64,000 nt of DNA from Micromonospora parastrephiae (GTDB lineage: Bacteria; Actinomycetota; Actinomycetes; Mycobacteriales; Micromonosporaceae), in NCBI RefSeq assembly GCF_016802865.1, contig NZ_JAEVHM010000013.1, positions 1 to 64,000 of the forward strand. The letters run 5' to 3'. The translations under genes were made by a program, and so were the position numbers. The first letter of the stretch is position 1, and the number at the start of each line of letters is the position of its first letter. This document shows, one piece after another, positions 1 through 9,331 of this stretch. Below the pieces are notes generated by a model that was not told where the DNA came from, made no database searches, and saw only the letters and a list, made by a program, of their open reading frames with translations.

Positions 1-1354
1 CCCGGGCGCCGAAACTGTCGAAGTCGGCGGAGGACATCATCGACGCCTGGCTGTGGGCGCCCGGCAACGAGTGCGCCCAGCTCGCGCACCGGTGGCTCGC
101 CGCGGCGAAGATGCCGCCGGTGGCGTTCGCGGTGAAGTCCACCGCGCCGTTCTCCGCGCCGAGTTGCTGCGACGCCTTCAGCGTCTCGGCCAGCACGCTG
201 TTCGGGGCGGCGGCCGGCACCGGGAGGTCGCTCGGCCCGCCCGGGCTGGACCCGCCGACGGTGACCGCGATCTCGCGCGCCTTGGCGTTGGTGTGGGCCC
301 AGTTCAGAAAGTAGGCGGCGGCGTCCGGGTGCTTGGCCTTCGCGGAGACGCCGAAGGTGTTCGGGGCGGACATGGCGACGTGCTTTCCACCGGCGGTTTC
401 GGCGGGGAACAGGAAGAAGCCCACGTTGCCGGGCATCGACTTGTCGAGGTTGGCCGACTCCCAGTCGCCGTTGAACATGAACAGGCCGTTGCCCTTCTGG
501 AACTCCCCCACCATGCCGGCGTAGTCCAGAGCGTTGGCGTCCTTCGGAAAGTAGCCGGCCTGGGCCCACTTCTGGATGGTCCGGGTGGCCTTCAACGCGG
601 CCGGGGTGTCGAACGTGGCCCCCGGCTTCTGGAAGATCCAGTCGGCGACCTGGGTCGGATCGCCGAACTGGTTCTGCAACGCCTGGTGCGGGAAGTTGAT
701 GCCGGCGGTGTTCTTGTTGAACTGCACGATGGGCTGGACTCCGCTGGTCTTCGCCTTCGCCAGGAGCTGCTCGAACTCGGCGACGGTGGCCGGCGGCCGG
801 GTCATGCCGACCTGGCTGGCCAGCTTCTTGTTGTAGAAGACGCCGGTCACGCTGTAGCCGAGCCCCATGCCGTACAGAGCGCCGGTGCCCCGGGTGTTCT
901 CGCCGACCCGCAACTGCATGAGCTGGGAGGCGGGGAACTTGTCCCAGCCGTACGCGGTGAAGTACGGGTCGAGGTTTTTGAGCAGGTCGTCCTTGACCAG
1001 GTCGACCATGGTGGGGAGCCGGATGATGTCGGGCGAGTTGTCCGAGGCCATCACCCGCGGCGCGTTCTCCACGATCACCGTGAACTGGTCCTCGCGGATG
1101 TTGAACTTGACGTTCGAGTGCTGCTTGGAGAACTCGTCGGCCAGCGCCTTGGCGAGCGGGAAGCCGGTCTCGGCGTACATCTCCAGGGTGATCGGCGCCG
1201 TCCCGAGTTCCGTCTTGACGACCGCGTCGGACGTCGCGGTCGACGACCTGTCCGCGCCTGGCGCGCTGCAGGCCGTCGCGGCCATCCCGACGGCGAGCAG
1301 CGGGGCGAGGATCGCCATCCGACGTCGCGGGAACCTGGTCAACATTTCTGCCAC
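1..1354 (-). CDS. Sugar ABC transporter substrate-binding lipoprotein, partial, with one frameshift
   Basis: This is a family-1 extracellular sugar-binding protein that would feed an ABC importer whose permeases presumably lie beyond the left edge. GTG at 1354 is chosen because AAGGAG lies 7 bases upstream; the protein opens with basic residues, a hydrophobic segment and a lipobox-like Cys (ATAC-S). The body has typical features such as GVFYNKK and the segment FMFNGDWESANL. Near position 100 the frame breaks: after GGIFAA the expected C-terminal helix (VRELGALVAG, VDDVLRRL) continues only if one base is restored. No stop is reached before the edge. The promoter region carries a LacI-type operator shared with the glycosidase at 2811, so it is probably controlled by the adjacent LacI gene. 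The substrate is inferred to be a fructoside or a related sugar from that neighbour only. Confidence 0.85.
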   Translation of the reverse strand, partial: MAEMLTRFPRRRMAILAPLLAVGMAATACSAPGADRSSTATSDAVVKTELGTAPITLEMYAETGFPLAKALADEFSKQHSNVKFNIREDQFTVIVENAPRVMASDNSPDIIRLPTMVDLVKDDLLKNLDPYFTAYGWDKFPASQLMQLRVGENTRGTGALYGMGLGYSVTGVFYNKKLASQVGMTRPPATVAEFEQLLAKAKTSGVQPIVQFNKNTAGINFPHQALQNQFGDPTQVADWIFQKPGATFDTPAALKATRTIQKWAQAGYFPKDANALDYAGMVGEFQKGNGLFMFNGDWESANLDKSMPGNVGFFLFPAETAGGKHVAMSAPNTFGVSAKAKHPDAAAYFLNWAHTNAKAREIAVTVGGSSPGGPSDLPVPAAAPNSVLAETLKASQQLGAENGAVDFTANATGGIFAAASHRCASWAHSLPGAHSQASMMSSADFDSFGAR

Positions 1355-1713
1355 TTCACGACTCCTTGACTCCTCCACGCGTCGCGCGGCCCCTGGCCGC
1401 GCGACGGTTTCACCGGGATCACCGCGGCCGGGCGAGCAGCCACGATGTGAATGTCGCGACCGGTCGCGCTGCCGCAGCACACGTGCCGTCCGCCTTGACC
1501 GAACGCGGCGACCGATGGCACCTCTCGGCGCGCCAAAAGTGGTCGCTAAACTGATTTAGCAGAGCATGCGCGTGGCACCGGAAGCTGTCAAGGACAAGTT
1601 GGCAACGGTCCGGAAACACCCGGTTCACACCCCGCCGGACGTGTCGCCGGGCGCCGACGCATCATGATGGGCAGGAGCGGCGCCCGTGGCACCGCGCCCG
1701 ATTCGGAGGACTG
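1355..1713. other. Divergent intergenic region between binding protein and LacI gene
   Basis: This 359-base region separates the minus-strand binding-protein gene from the plus-strand LacI gene. It holds the operator at 1545-1560 and a GGAGGA ribosome site just before 1714. I see no other gene in it. Confidence 0.7.
1545..1560. promoter_or_regulatory. LacI-type operator, copy 1
   Basis: GCTAAA-ctga-TTTAGC is an inverted repeat with 6-base arms in the divergent region between the binding-protein gene and lacI-1. A near-identical site (GCTAAA-acga-TTTAGT) lies at 2781-2796 in front of the GH32-like gene. Two matching sites flanking one LacI gene make this the likely binding site of that regulator. 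Confidence 0.75.
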
Positions 1714-2739
1714 ATGGGCCGCAACAGAGCAACCCTGGCCGACGTCGCACGGCGAGCGGGGCTGTCCAAGACCGCCGCGTCGATGGTGCTCAACGGCAGG
1801 GAGGGCACCCGCCTCTCGGCCGACGCGCACCAGCGTGTGTTCGCCGCGGCGGAGGAGCTCGGCTACCGGCCCAACGTCGCCGCGCGCAGCCTGCGTACCC
1901 GCAAGACCGCGACCATCGCGTTCGTCTCCGACATCGTCGCCACCACCCGGTTCGCCGGTGACCTGATCCGGGGCGCACTCGACGCCGCTCGGGAACGGGA
2001 CCACGTGCTGCTCATCACCGAGACCCAGGGCGATGCGACGTTCGAGCAGTACGCCATCGAGGCGATGCTCGACCGGCAGGTTGACGGCGTGATCTACGCC
2101 GCGATGGCGACCCGCCGGCTGACGGTGCCCCCGGCCATCCTGGGCGGTCCGGTGGTGCTGCTCAACGCCACCAGCGCCGACGACCTGCCGTGCGTGCTCC
2201 CCGACGACGACCGGGCCGGTCGTTCGGTCGCCGCCGCCCTGCTCGAGCACGGCCACCGCGACGGGATCGCCCTCATCGGTCGCAACCGCCTCAAGGAGGG
2301 CGATCCGGAGGTGTCGCTCGCCGCCGAGGCCCGCCTGCGCGGTATCCGGCAGGCGCTGGGCGAAGCCGGCGTCACCCTGCTGGCGGAGAGCTTCTGCACG
2401 GAGTGGCTACCCGAACACGGCTACGCCGCGATGCGCGGGCTCCTCAACCGGTCGCCCCGACCCAGCGCGGTCATCTGCATGAACGACCGCCTGGCCTTCG
2501 GCGCCTACCAGGCGCTCGGCGAGGCCGGGCTGACCGTCCCGGACGACATCTCGGTGATCTCGTTCGACGACGATCCGATCGCCGCGTGGCTGCGTCCGAG
2601 CCTGGCCACCACCGCGCTGCCGCACGAACAGATGGGACGGCGCGCGGTCGAGTTGCTCCTGGACGGCGCCGCGGCTGGCCCCGTGCTGGTGCCGATGCCA
2701 CTGCGCCGACGCAGGTCCCTCGCGCCTCCGGCCGGATAG
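1714..2739 (+). CDS. LacI-family transcriptional regulator (LacI-1)
   Basis: This is a 341-residue sugar-responsive repressor of normal family length. The N-terminal helix-turn-helix spans about residues 6-27 (ATLADVARRAGLSKTAAS), followed by the hinge region (GYRPNVAARSL) and a periplasmic-binding-like effector domain to the C-terminus (AVICMNDRLAFGAYQAL, ISVISFDDDPIA). The ATG has GGAGGA upstream. It is divergent from the binding-protein gene and precedes the GH32-like gene. The matching palindromes in front of both neighbours indicate local repression relieved by a sugar. The effector cannot be read from the sequence. Confidence 0.93.
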   Translation: MGRNRATLADVARRAGLSKTAASMVLNGREGTRLSADAHQRVFAAAEELGYRPNVAARSLRTRKTATIAFVSDIVATTRFAGDLIRGALDAARERDHVLLITETQGDATFEQYAIEAMLDRQVDGVIYAAMATRRLTVPPAILGGPVVLLNATSADDLPCVLPDDDRAGRSVAAALLEHGHRDGIALIGRNRLKEGDPEVSLAAEARLRGIRQALGEAGVTLLAESFCTEWLPEHGYAAMRGLLNRSPRPSAVICMNDRLAFGAYQALGEAGLTVPDDISVISFDDDPIAAWLRPSLATTALPHEQMGRRAVELLLDGAAAGPVLVPMPLRRRRSLAPPAG

Positions 2740-2780
2740 AACCCACCCACGGGCGTCGGGGCCTTCCGCCGCTCTCGCTG

Positions 2781-2796
2781 GCTAAAACGATTTAGT
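2781..2796. promoter_or_regulatory. LacI-type operator, copy 2
   Basis: GCTAAA-acga-TTTAGT lies 15 bases before the start codon of the GH32-like gene. It matches the site at 1545-1560 in both arms except the last base. A repressor here would cover the promoter or the transcript start. Confidence 0.75.
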
Positions 2797-2810
2797 GTTA
2801 GGTTCCCGCC

Positions 2811-3773
2811 ATGCTTCGTCTAGCCGACCACTGGGTGTGGGACAGCTGGTACGCGCGGGACGACGACGGCCTCTGGCACGTCTTCTTCCTCCGCGCGTCG
2901 CGCGCCCTGCACGATCCGCACCGCCGCCACCGCCGTGCCACGATCGGCCACGCCGTCTCCACCGACCTGCGCTCCTGGCGCCTGGTCGCCGACGCGGTGG
3001 TCCCCGCCGACGCTCCCGGCTGGGACGACCTGGCGACCTGGACCGGTTGCACGGTCCGCGGCCCGGACGGACGGTGGTACCTGTTCTACACCGGCGTCGG
3101 TCACGCCGAGGGCGGACTCGTCCAGCGCATCGGCGTGGCCGTCTCCGACGACCTGACCACCTGGCACCGCCACGGCACCGAGCCGATCGTGCAGGCCGAC
3201 CCGACCTGGTACGAGCTCCTCGACACGGACCTGTGGTACGAGCAGGCATGGCGCGACCCGTGGGTCTTCCCCGACCCCGACGGCGAGGGCTGGCACATGC
3301 TCATCACCGCCCGCGCCAACACCGGTCCGACGAACACCCGGGGCGTGGTCGGCCATGCCACATCCCCCGACCTGCTGAACTGGACCGTGCGGCCACCGCT
3401 GTCGACACCGGCCGGATTCGGTCACCTCGAGGTGCCCCAGGTCGCGGTCGTCGATGGTCAGCCACTGCTGCTGTTCTCCACCGACGCCACCGCCAGCGCT
3501 CGGCGCGACGACCACCGGATCTGGGTGGCGACCGGCGAGACCGTGCGCGGCCCGTGGGACGTCGCGTCCGCCCGACCGTTCACCCACCCGCACCTGTACG
3601 CGCCCCGGCTGGTCGCCGGTCCCGCCGACGGCTGGTCCCTGCTCGGCTTCCTCGACCATGTCGACGGGGCGTTCGTCGGCGAACTCACCGACCCCATCCC
3701 CGTGCGGTACCGGGCCGACACCGGTTTGTCCGTGGCCACGGCGAGCGCCGGCGTGACAGCGCTGGGCGGATAG
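2811..3773 (+). CDS. GH32-like five-bladed beta-propeller glycosidase, probable beta-fructosidase
   Basis: This 320-residue protein has no signal peptide, so it probably acts on imported sugar. By eye it carries the three GH32/GH68-type acidic signatures: WDSW near residue 11 (candidate nucleophile Asp11), RDP at 148-150 (transition-state Asp), and LEVP with Glu207 (acid/base, the usual ECP element). It lacks the extra C-terminal beta-sandwich of classical invertases, so it is a short, propeller-only form. It lies directly behind lacI-1 and has that regulator's operator 15 bases before its ATG. GH43-type activity on another furanoside is an alternative. Confidence 0.75.
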   Translation: MLRLADHWVWDSWYARDDDGLWHVFFLRASRALHDPHRRHRRATIGHAVSTDLRSWRLVADAVVPADAPGWDDLATWTGCTVRGPDGRWYLFYTGVGHAEGGLVQRIGVAVSDDLTTWHRHGTEPIVQADPTWYELLDTDLWYEQAWRDPWVFPDPDGEGWHMLITARANTGPTNTRGVVGHATSPDLLNWTVRPPLSTPAGFGHLEVPQVAVVDGQPLLLFSTDATASARRDDHRIWVATGETVRGPWDVASARPFTHPHLYAPRLVAGPADGWSLLGFLDHVDGAFVGELTDPIPVRYRADTGLSVATASAGVTALGG

Positions 3774-3787
3774 GCCGCAGGTGGGAC

Positions 3788-3823
3788 GGGACGCCCACCC
3801 GGCGCGAGCCGGGCGGGCGTCCC
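3788..3823. terminator. Bidirectional hairpin between convergent genes
   Basis: Two 16-base arms (3788-3803 and 3808-3823) pair with one mismatch around a 4-base loop. The hairpin lies between the ends of the plus-strand GH32-like gene and the minus-strand beta-helix gene and can serve both. Confidence 0.8.
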
Positions 3824-3828
3824 CCGGC

Positions 3829-6221
3829 TCAGCTACGCAGCTGCCACTGCTGGTTCGTGCCTCCGTTGCACGACCAGAGGATGAGCTTCGTGCCGTTCGC
3901 CGTCCCGGCGCCGTTCGCGTCGAGGCAGAGACCCGAATGCACACCCGTGATCGTGCCGTTGGCGTTGATGGCCCACTGCTGGTTGGCCTGGCCGTTGCAG
4001 TCCCAGATCACCACCGTGGTGCCGTTGCTGGTGCCCTGCCCGGAGGCGTCCAGGCACTTGGTGCCGTAGACCATGAGCTGCCGGCTGGCGGTCGAGGTCC
4101 ACCGCTGGTTGGTGCGCCGAGGCAGTCCCACAGCTGGGCCTGGGTGCCGTTGGTGGTACTGGACCCGCCGATCTCGGCACAGCGGCCCGACTGGACCCCC
4201 ACGATCTGCACGTTCTGCGGGTTGGTGCTGCCGCCGCTCTGGACGCCGGCGGCGTTGATCACCGTCTGCGCGCCCGACGGCCAACTGCCGTTGGCGACCG
4301 TGACGTTTCCGTTGACGACGTTGCCGCGGTCGCCGTTGGTCACGTTCGTGCTGCCGTTGGTCGACCAGTTGTTGGTGACGGTGAAGTTGCCCATGTTCTC
4401 CGCGAACCAGTAGTTGGCGGTGGCCCAGGTGCCGGTGGAGGAGAACACGTTGTTGCGGGCGGTGTAGTAGCGCGAGCCCTCGTCGAAGTAGAGCCCGAAC
4501 CAGCCGTTGGTCCGCAGGCAGTAGTTCTCGTTGATGGTTCCGCCCGGGTTCGCCGACAGCGTGTAGATGCATCCGCCGTCGGTCATCTGCTGCATGACGT
4601 CGTGCACGTAGTTGCCGATGACCTGGTTGTTGGCCGCGGTCGTGGCCGTCGAGTACCGCGGCTGGTAGTTGTACAGGCCCCGGTCGGCGTAGTGCTGGCT
4701 GCCGCCGGCGTCGTTGGCGCCCCAGCCGTAGCCGACCGACAGGCCGGTGTACGGCATGTTGTAGACCTCGTTGTGCGAGACCAGCGAGGTGTTGACGTAG
4801 GTCGTCAGGATCGAGACGACGCCCCGGTACTCCAGGCCGAGATCGTGCACCCGGTTGTTGCTGACGGTGATGTTGCGGTTGACCATCCGCTGGTCACCGG
4901 GGTGGTGGGCATCGGCGCGCACACCGCCGACCACGATGCCACCCGCGGAGTTGCGGGCGATCTCGGAGCGGGTGACGGTGATGTTGCTGGCTCCCAGGCC
5001 GACGCCGCTGGCGTGGGCGTTGGCGTCGTTGCCGATGCCGATGGCCGTCTGCCCGAGGTTGACGAACTGGGAGTCGCTGAAGGTGATGGTGTTGGCGGCG
5101 GAGACCTGCACGGCGGCGGGCATCTGGTTCCACTGCGGCCGGGTGGCCTCGAACAGGGGGCAACCCTCCTGGCAGGAGGTCAGCGCGTCGGACGGGCGGG
5201 CCCAGGTGCCGGTGATGTGCGCGCCGGTCTGCTGGTCGGCGAAGCCGTTGCTGCTGCTGGGGCCGAGCCAGCTGGTGCCGGTGAAGGTGATCCCGCTGAA
5301 CGAGATGTGGTGCGCGGGCGCGTCGTAGGTGCCGCCGACGTTGACCAGGGACTGCAACTGCGGCAGCTCCACGCTGACGCTGCTCATGTTCTGCCCGGCG
5401 AGCGGGATGTAGTTGAGCTGGCCGCTGCCCGGATTGAGATACCACTCCCCCGGCGAGTCCAGGAACTCGTAGGCGTTGGCCAGGTAGAACGGACCCGCGC
5501 GGTGCGGGCGGGACAGCGTGTCGAACCCGAACGTGTTGTTGTTCCAGGCGGGCTGCTGCATCGTGAGGAAATTCCCGCTGATGCTCTGCACGGGCGAGTA
5601 CCGGTCGGTGAACGAGCCGACGCTCTCCACCTCGACCCGGTTCTGGTTACCCAGGTTGTTGAGGTAGCTGAGCGCGCTGTTGCTGAACCGCATGCCGGTC
5701 GTGGTGAAGGTGAAGTCGGACCGGTTCACGGCGGTACGCGCCCGCGTGGCGACGGCGCCGTTGACGTAGAGCTGACGGCTGTCGAGCCCCGCTCCGACGT
5801 TGGCCCGCCAGATGTTCTTCCCGGAGTCGACGAGCGACCAACCGGTGACCGCCCGGGCGCCGGTGATCGTCGGACGGGCCGAGGCGGCCGCCCGCCAGAT
5901 CACCTGGTAGCCGTTGTTGCCGGAGTCGGCCGCGGTCAGTCGCAGCGGCGCGGACAGGCGGTACGCGCCGTCGGCCAACTCCACGACGATGTCACCGGAC
6001 ATCGCCGCGTTTCGGGTCCGTACCGCGGCCTGCGCGGCGGTCAGGGAGCACGGTTGGCTGGCGGTGCAGGTGGAGCCGGTGCCGGAGGGTGACGCGTAGA
6101 GGGTGGTGGTGGCCGCGAGTGCCGGGGACGCCGAGGCGGTCACGGCGACCAGAGCGGTCAACGCTGTCGCCGCGGCGCCGGCCAGCAACCGGCGTGGGGA
6201 CGATGGGGACGGGACGGGCAC
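3829..6221 (-). CDS. Secreted right-handed beta-helix protein with C-terminal ricin (CBM13) domain, frameshifted
   Basis: This is an exported protein of about 797 residues once repaired. GTG at 6221 is preferred because AGGAG lies 9 bases upstream and a signal peptide follows immediately (RRLLAGAAATALTALVAV, ALA cleavage). An in-frame GTG at 6299 overlaps the previous stop but has no comparable site. The N-terminus (LYASPSGTGS) and the many Asn-rich repeats indicate a parallel beta-helix of the type found in polysaccharide-active enzymes (GH141-like by general layout). The end is a ricin-B lectin with repeated Gln-x-Trp motifs. Near 4115 the ricin module changes frame after AQLWDC; one added base restores it. 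It is the last gene of the transporter operon above it. Confidence 0.78.
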
Positions 6222-6295
6222 GGAACTGTTCTCCTGACGTGAGAGGGATGCGGGTGCCGCGCCTCGACGAGGCGGGTTCGGAGCGCGGCGGCGGG

Positions 6296-7147
6296 TCACG
6301 CGAGCACTTCCCGGAGGTAGCGCAGGCCGTCAGTGGCGAGACGGTCCTGCGAGGAGGCCAGTGGCCGCCAGATCGACGCGGCGGTGGCGATGGTCTCGTT
6401 CTCCGCCGTGAACGACTCGATGCAGACCGCGCCCTGGTAGCCGGTGTTCCGAAGGAAGGTGAAGAAGCGGGGCCAGTCGAAGTGGTCCGCGCCGGGAGCG
6501 CCCCGGTTGGTGCCGCTGACCTGGACGTGCTTGATGTGCTGGCCAGCGACGGAGAGGGCCGCGTAGGGATCGGCCTCCTCGATGTTCATGTGATAGGTGT
6601 CGATCATGATGCCGACGTTCGGCGGCAGACCGTCGATCAGCTCGACGGTCTGCTCGACGGTGTTGACGACGCTCGTCTCGTAGCGGTTCAACGCCTCGAC
6701 ACCGATGCTGACGCCCCACTCGCCGGCCTGCTCGGCCACCGGCGCCAAGGCCCGCCGGAAGTCCGCGTAGCAGGCCGCGCGGGCCGTCGGTGACATCCGC
6801 CAGGTGCGGCCAACCGCGGCGTACACGGGACCGCCGACACACGGCGCGCCGACGGCCGCCGCGCTCGCCACGCATCCCATGAGGTACGCGACGGTCGACT
6901 CCACGACGGCCGGGGCGGCGTCCACCAGGTCCCGACCGGGCGGGGTGACCGCGCACACGCCGGCCGCGACGAGGCCGTGCGCGGCCAGCAGATCCCGGGT
7001 ACGGATCGGATCCCAGTCGCCGGGCTGCTCGATCGGCAGTTCGACCGCGTCGAAGCCGAACGACGCGATCCGTGGGATCAGCTCGGCGAGGGCCTCGTCG
7101 TCGACCGGCGAGGCCCACACCCAGGGGTTGACGCCGATGGCGTACAC
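6296..7147 (-). CDS. D-psicose/D-tagatose 3-epimerase-like sugar epimerase (TIM barrel)
   Basis: This 283-residue protein belongs to the sugar phosphate isomerase/epimerase (AP-endonuclease-2-like) family. The residues expected for ketose 3-epimerases are in place by eye: Glu151 (GVEALNRYE), Asp183 and His186 (IDTYHMNIE), His207 (IKHVQVSG), Arg215 and Glu244 (CIESF) for metal and substrate binding. It acts in the cytoplasm on free ketoses. It sits 6 bases after the binding-protein gene in the same operon, which implies that the imported sugar or its product is epimerised. A myo-inositol-type or sugar-phosphate substrate cannot be excluded. Confidence 0.85.
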   Translation of the reverse strand: MYAIGVNPWVWASPVDDEALAELIPRIASFGFDAVELPIEQPGDWDPIRTRDLLAAHGLVAAGVCAVTPPGRDLVDAAPAVVESTVAYLMGCVASAAAVGAPCVGGPVYAAVGRTWRMSPTARAACYADFRRALAPVAEQAGEWGVSIGVEALNRYETSVVNTVEQTVELIDGLPPNVGIMIDTYHMNIEEADPYAALSVAGQHIKHVQVSGTNRGAPGADHFDWPRFFTFLRNTGYQGAVCIESFTAENETIATAASIWRPLASSQDRLATDGLRYLREVLA

Positions 7148-7153
7148 CGGAAC

Positions 7154-8335
7154 CTACTTCCAGCGCTGGGGGTAACCGGGCAGGTCGGTGCAGCCGCACA
7201 TCGCGTAGTGCAGCGGCGGCATGTTCGCGTCGAGATACCGGTCCAGGTTGTCCTGGGTGATGGTCGGCTGGGGCAGCTTCCAGGGGTTGGACACCTGCTG
7301 ACCGTCGAGGATCCGCAGCGCGGCGATGATCGGCGTACGCCACTGGTAGGTCGGATAGGTCGGCGCGATCGCGGTGAGGTTCTTGTCCTTCCAGATCTTC
7401 AGGAAGTCGAGCTGGTCCTCGCCGTTGATCGGTGGCACGGGCTTGCCCGCGTCCTGGAACGCCTCGACCGCCGCGACGGCGACCGCTCCGGCGTCCATCC
7501 AGACGCCGTCGATGCTGCCGTACCGCTGGATGTAGTCGTCGACGATCTTCTTTGTCTTGGCCGGGTCGCCGTCGGTGAACTCGACCCCGACGACGTCCAC
7601 CTTCGCCTTGTCGAACGCCATTTTCGCCGCCGACCAGCGGGTCTCCAGAACGTCGACGCCGGGCAGGATCCGCAGGGCGAGGACCTTCCCGCCGGGCTTC
7701 ATCCGCTGGCTGACGAACTCGGCGCCGACGTGGCCGAAGCCGTAGCCGCCGATGGGGTTGATGAACGTCACCGGGCACTTCGTGTTGACGCCACGGTCGA
7801 AGACGACGACCGGCAGCCCCGCCTGGCAGGCCGCCTCGACGGCCGGCGTGAGCGTGGCGGTGGTGTTCGGCGAGACGATGAGTGCGTCGCAGCCCTTGCC
7901 GAGCAGGTCGTTGATGTCCGCGATCTGCTTCTGGTCCTTACCTTCGGCGTCGACGTGCACGAACTCCTTGATGCGACTGCGCTGCGCCTCGACCTCGGCC
8001 TGCATGGTCTTGAACCCGACCTGCCGCCACGGGTTGTTCAGGGCCGCGTTCGAGAAGCAGATCTTGTGTGGACCGCTCTTCTTGAACTTGGCGGTGTCCA
8101 CCATCGTCGGGTTGAGCACCTGTTCCCACGGCTTCTCGGCCGGGCCGGTCGCGGCCGCGTCGAGCAGCGCGAGCTCTGCGTCGTAGTCGGCCTGCACGAA
8201 GAACTTCGACTGCTCCCCGGTGCCCGACCCGGCGGCCGGGGCACTGTCCGAGGGGCCCGCCGCCGGCTCGTCGGTGGCGCAGGCGGTGAGGGACAGCAGG
8301 GTGACGGCGGCCAGCGCCGCCATGGAACGTCGCAC
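7154..8335 (-). CDS. Ribose/rare-sugar-type ABC transporter binding lipoprotein (RbsB-like)
   Basis: This 393-residue lipoprotein captures sugar outside the membrane for the RbsC-like permeases encoded upstream. The start is GTG at 8335 with AGGGGA 7 bases before it; reading further upstream would run into permease sequence in another frame. The signal peptide ends in a lipobox, SLTAC, with Cys19. The type-I periplasmic-binding fold is evident from GKGCDALIVSPNTTATL, PVVVFDRGV and DGVWMDAGA. Its length is slightly above the usual RbsB length because of a Ser/Ala/Gly-rich linker after the Cys. The downstream epimerase suggests a ketose ligand. Confidence 0.9.
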   Translation of the reverse strand: MRRSMAALAAVTLLSLTACATDEPAAGPSDSAPAAGSGTGEQSKFFVQADYDAELALLDAAATGPAEKPWEQVLNPTMVDTAKFKKSGPHKICFSNAALNNPWRQVGFKTMQAEVEAQRSRIKEFVHVDAEGKDQKQIADINDLLGKGCDALIVSPNTTATLTPAVEAACQAGLPVVVFDRGVNTKCPVTFINPIGGYGFGHVGAEFVSQRMKPGGKVLALRILPGVDVLETRWSAAKMAFDKAKVDVVGVEFTDGDPAKTKKIVDDYIQRYGSIDGVWMDAGAVAVAAVEAFQDAGKPVPPINGEDQLDFLKIWKDKNLTAIAPTYPTYQWRTPIIAALRILDGQQVSNPWKLPQPTITQDNLDRYLDANMPPLHYAMCGCTDLPGYPQRWK

Positions 8336-8346
8336 TATGTTTTCCC

Positions 8347-9329
8347 CTATCTCGACGAAGAACGGGTTGCCGAGACCGCCACGGCGAGCAGGATGATCGC
8401 GCCCTGGACGGTCGACCTGAGGGCGCCGGAGACGCCATAGAAATTCATGAGGGCGAACAGCAGTTCGAGGGTCAGCGCGCCGAGCATCGCCCCGACGACG
8501 GAGCCGCGACCTCCGCCCAACGCGACGCCGCCGAGGACGACCGCGGTGATCGCACCGAACTCCAGGCCCGCGCCGGCCTGGAACGACACCCCGCTGTAGC
8601 CGCCCAGGAGGATCGCCGCCACCGCCGCCGCGAGGCCGCTGAGGATGAAGGCGATGGTCCGGGTACGCCAGACCCGTACCCCGCTCAGCTCGGCGGTGCG
8701 CGGGTTGTCGCCGACGGCGACCAGCGTCCGGCCGAAGTCGGACCGCATGAGCAGCACGGCGAGCGCCGCGAGGACCAGCAGGACCAACAGGGCGTACGGC
8801 AGGCGGCCGAGCACCGGCACGTCCTCGACGGCCCGCCGGCCGAACCGCCGGAACTCCTCGGAGAGGCCACCCTTCGGGGCACCGTCGGACCACAGGTACA
8901 CCGCGCCGACGAGGATCAGGAACATGCCGAGGGTGGTGATGAACGACGGCACCCGCAGTCGCGTCGTGATCAGACCGTTGACCAGCCCGACCACCGCCCC
9001 GAAGGCGAGCAGGAGCAGCACCACCGGCCAGGTGCGCGTCGGATCGCCGTCGATCAGCCGGGCGCGACGACCACCTGCGCGGTGACCAGCGAGCCGACGG
9101 AGAGGTCGAACTCGCCGGCGACGATCACGAAGTACTGGCCCGCGGCGAGCAGGATGATCGGCGCCGAACGGCCGAGGAACGACATCAACGACGGCGGGTC
9201 GAGGAAGTCGGGCTGCCGGAAGCCGACGAGCACCAGCAGCACCGCGAGGATCGTGAGGATCGGCAGGACCCCGCCGGGACGAACGTGCGTGCGGGGCAGC
9301 CACAGCGGACGGCGCTGGACGGTCTGCAT
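8347..9329 (-). CDS. RbsC-like ABC sugar permease (second of two), frameshifted
   Basis: This is a multi-spanning inner-membrane permease of the branched-chain/ribose type (BPD_transp_2), about 327 residues after repair. ATG at 9329 lies two bases after the TGA of the preceding permease, so translation is probably coupled. The N-terminal half (ILLAAGQYFVIVAGEFDLSVG) and the C-terminal part (VAVGDNPRTAELSG, GGVALGGGRGSVVGAM) are in different frames; the break is near 9062 after LVTAQVVVA, and one added base joins them. The family signature EFDLSVG is intact. It presumably forms a heterodimer with the permease at 9332. Confidence 0.85.
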
Positions 9330-9331
9330 GG

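Noticed and set aside
53..1369. Long plus-strand open frame opposite the first binding protein
   Set aside because: The composition is Arg/Gly/Val-rich with no family features, whereas the minus strand gives a clear binding protein. It is a high-GC antisense shadow, as are those at 4602-6092, 18355-19440 and 24483-25070.
7154..8893. 579-residue version of the RbsB-like protein
   Set aside because: The extra N-terminal 186 residues are the permease gene read out of frame. The lipoprotein signal begins at GTG 8335.
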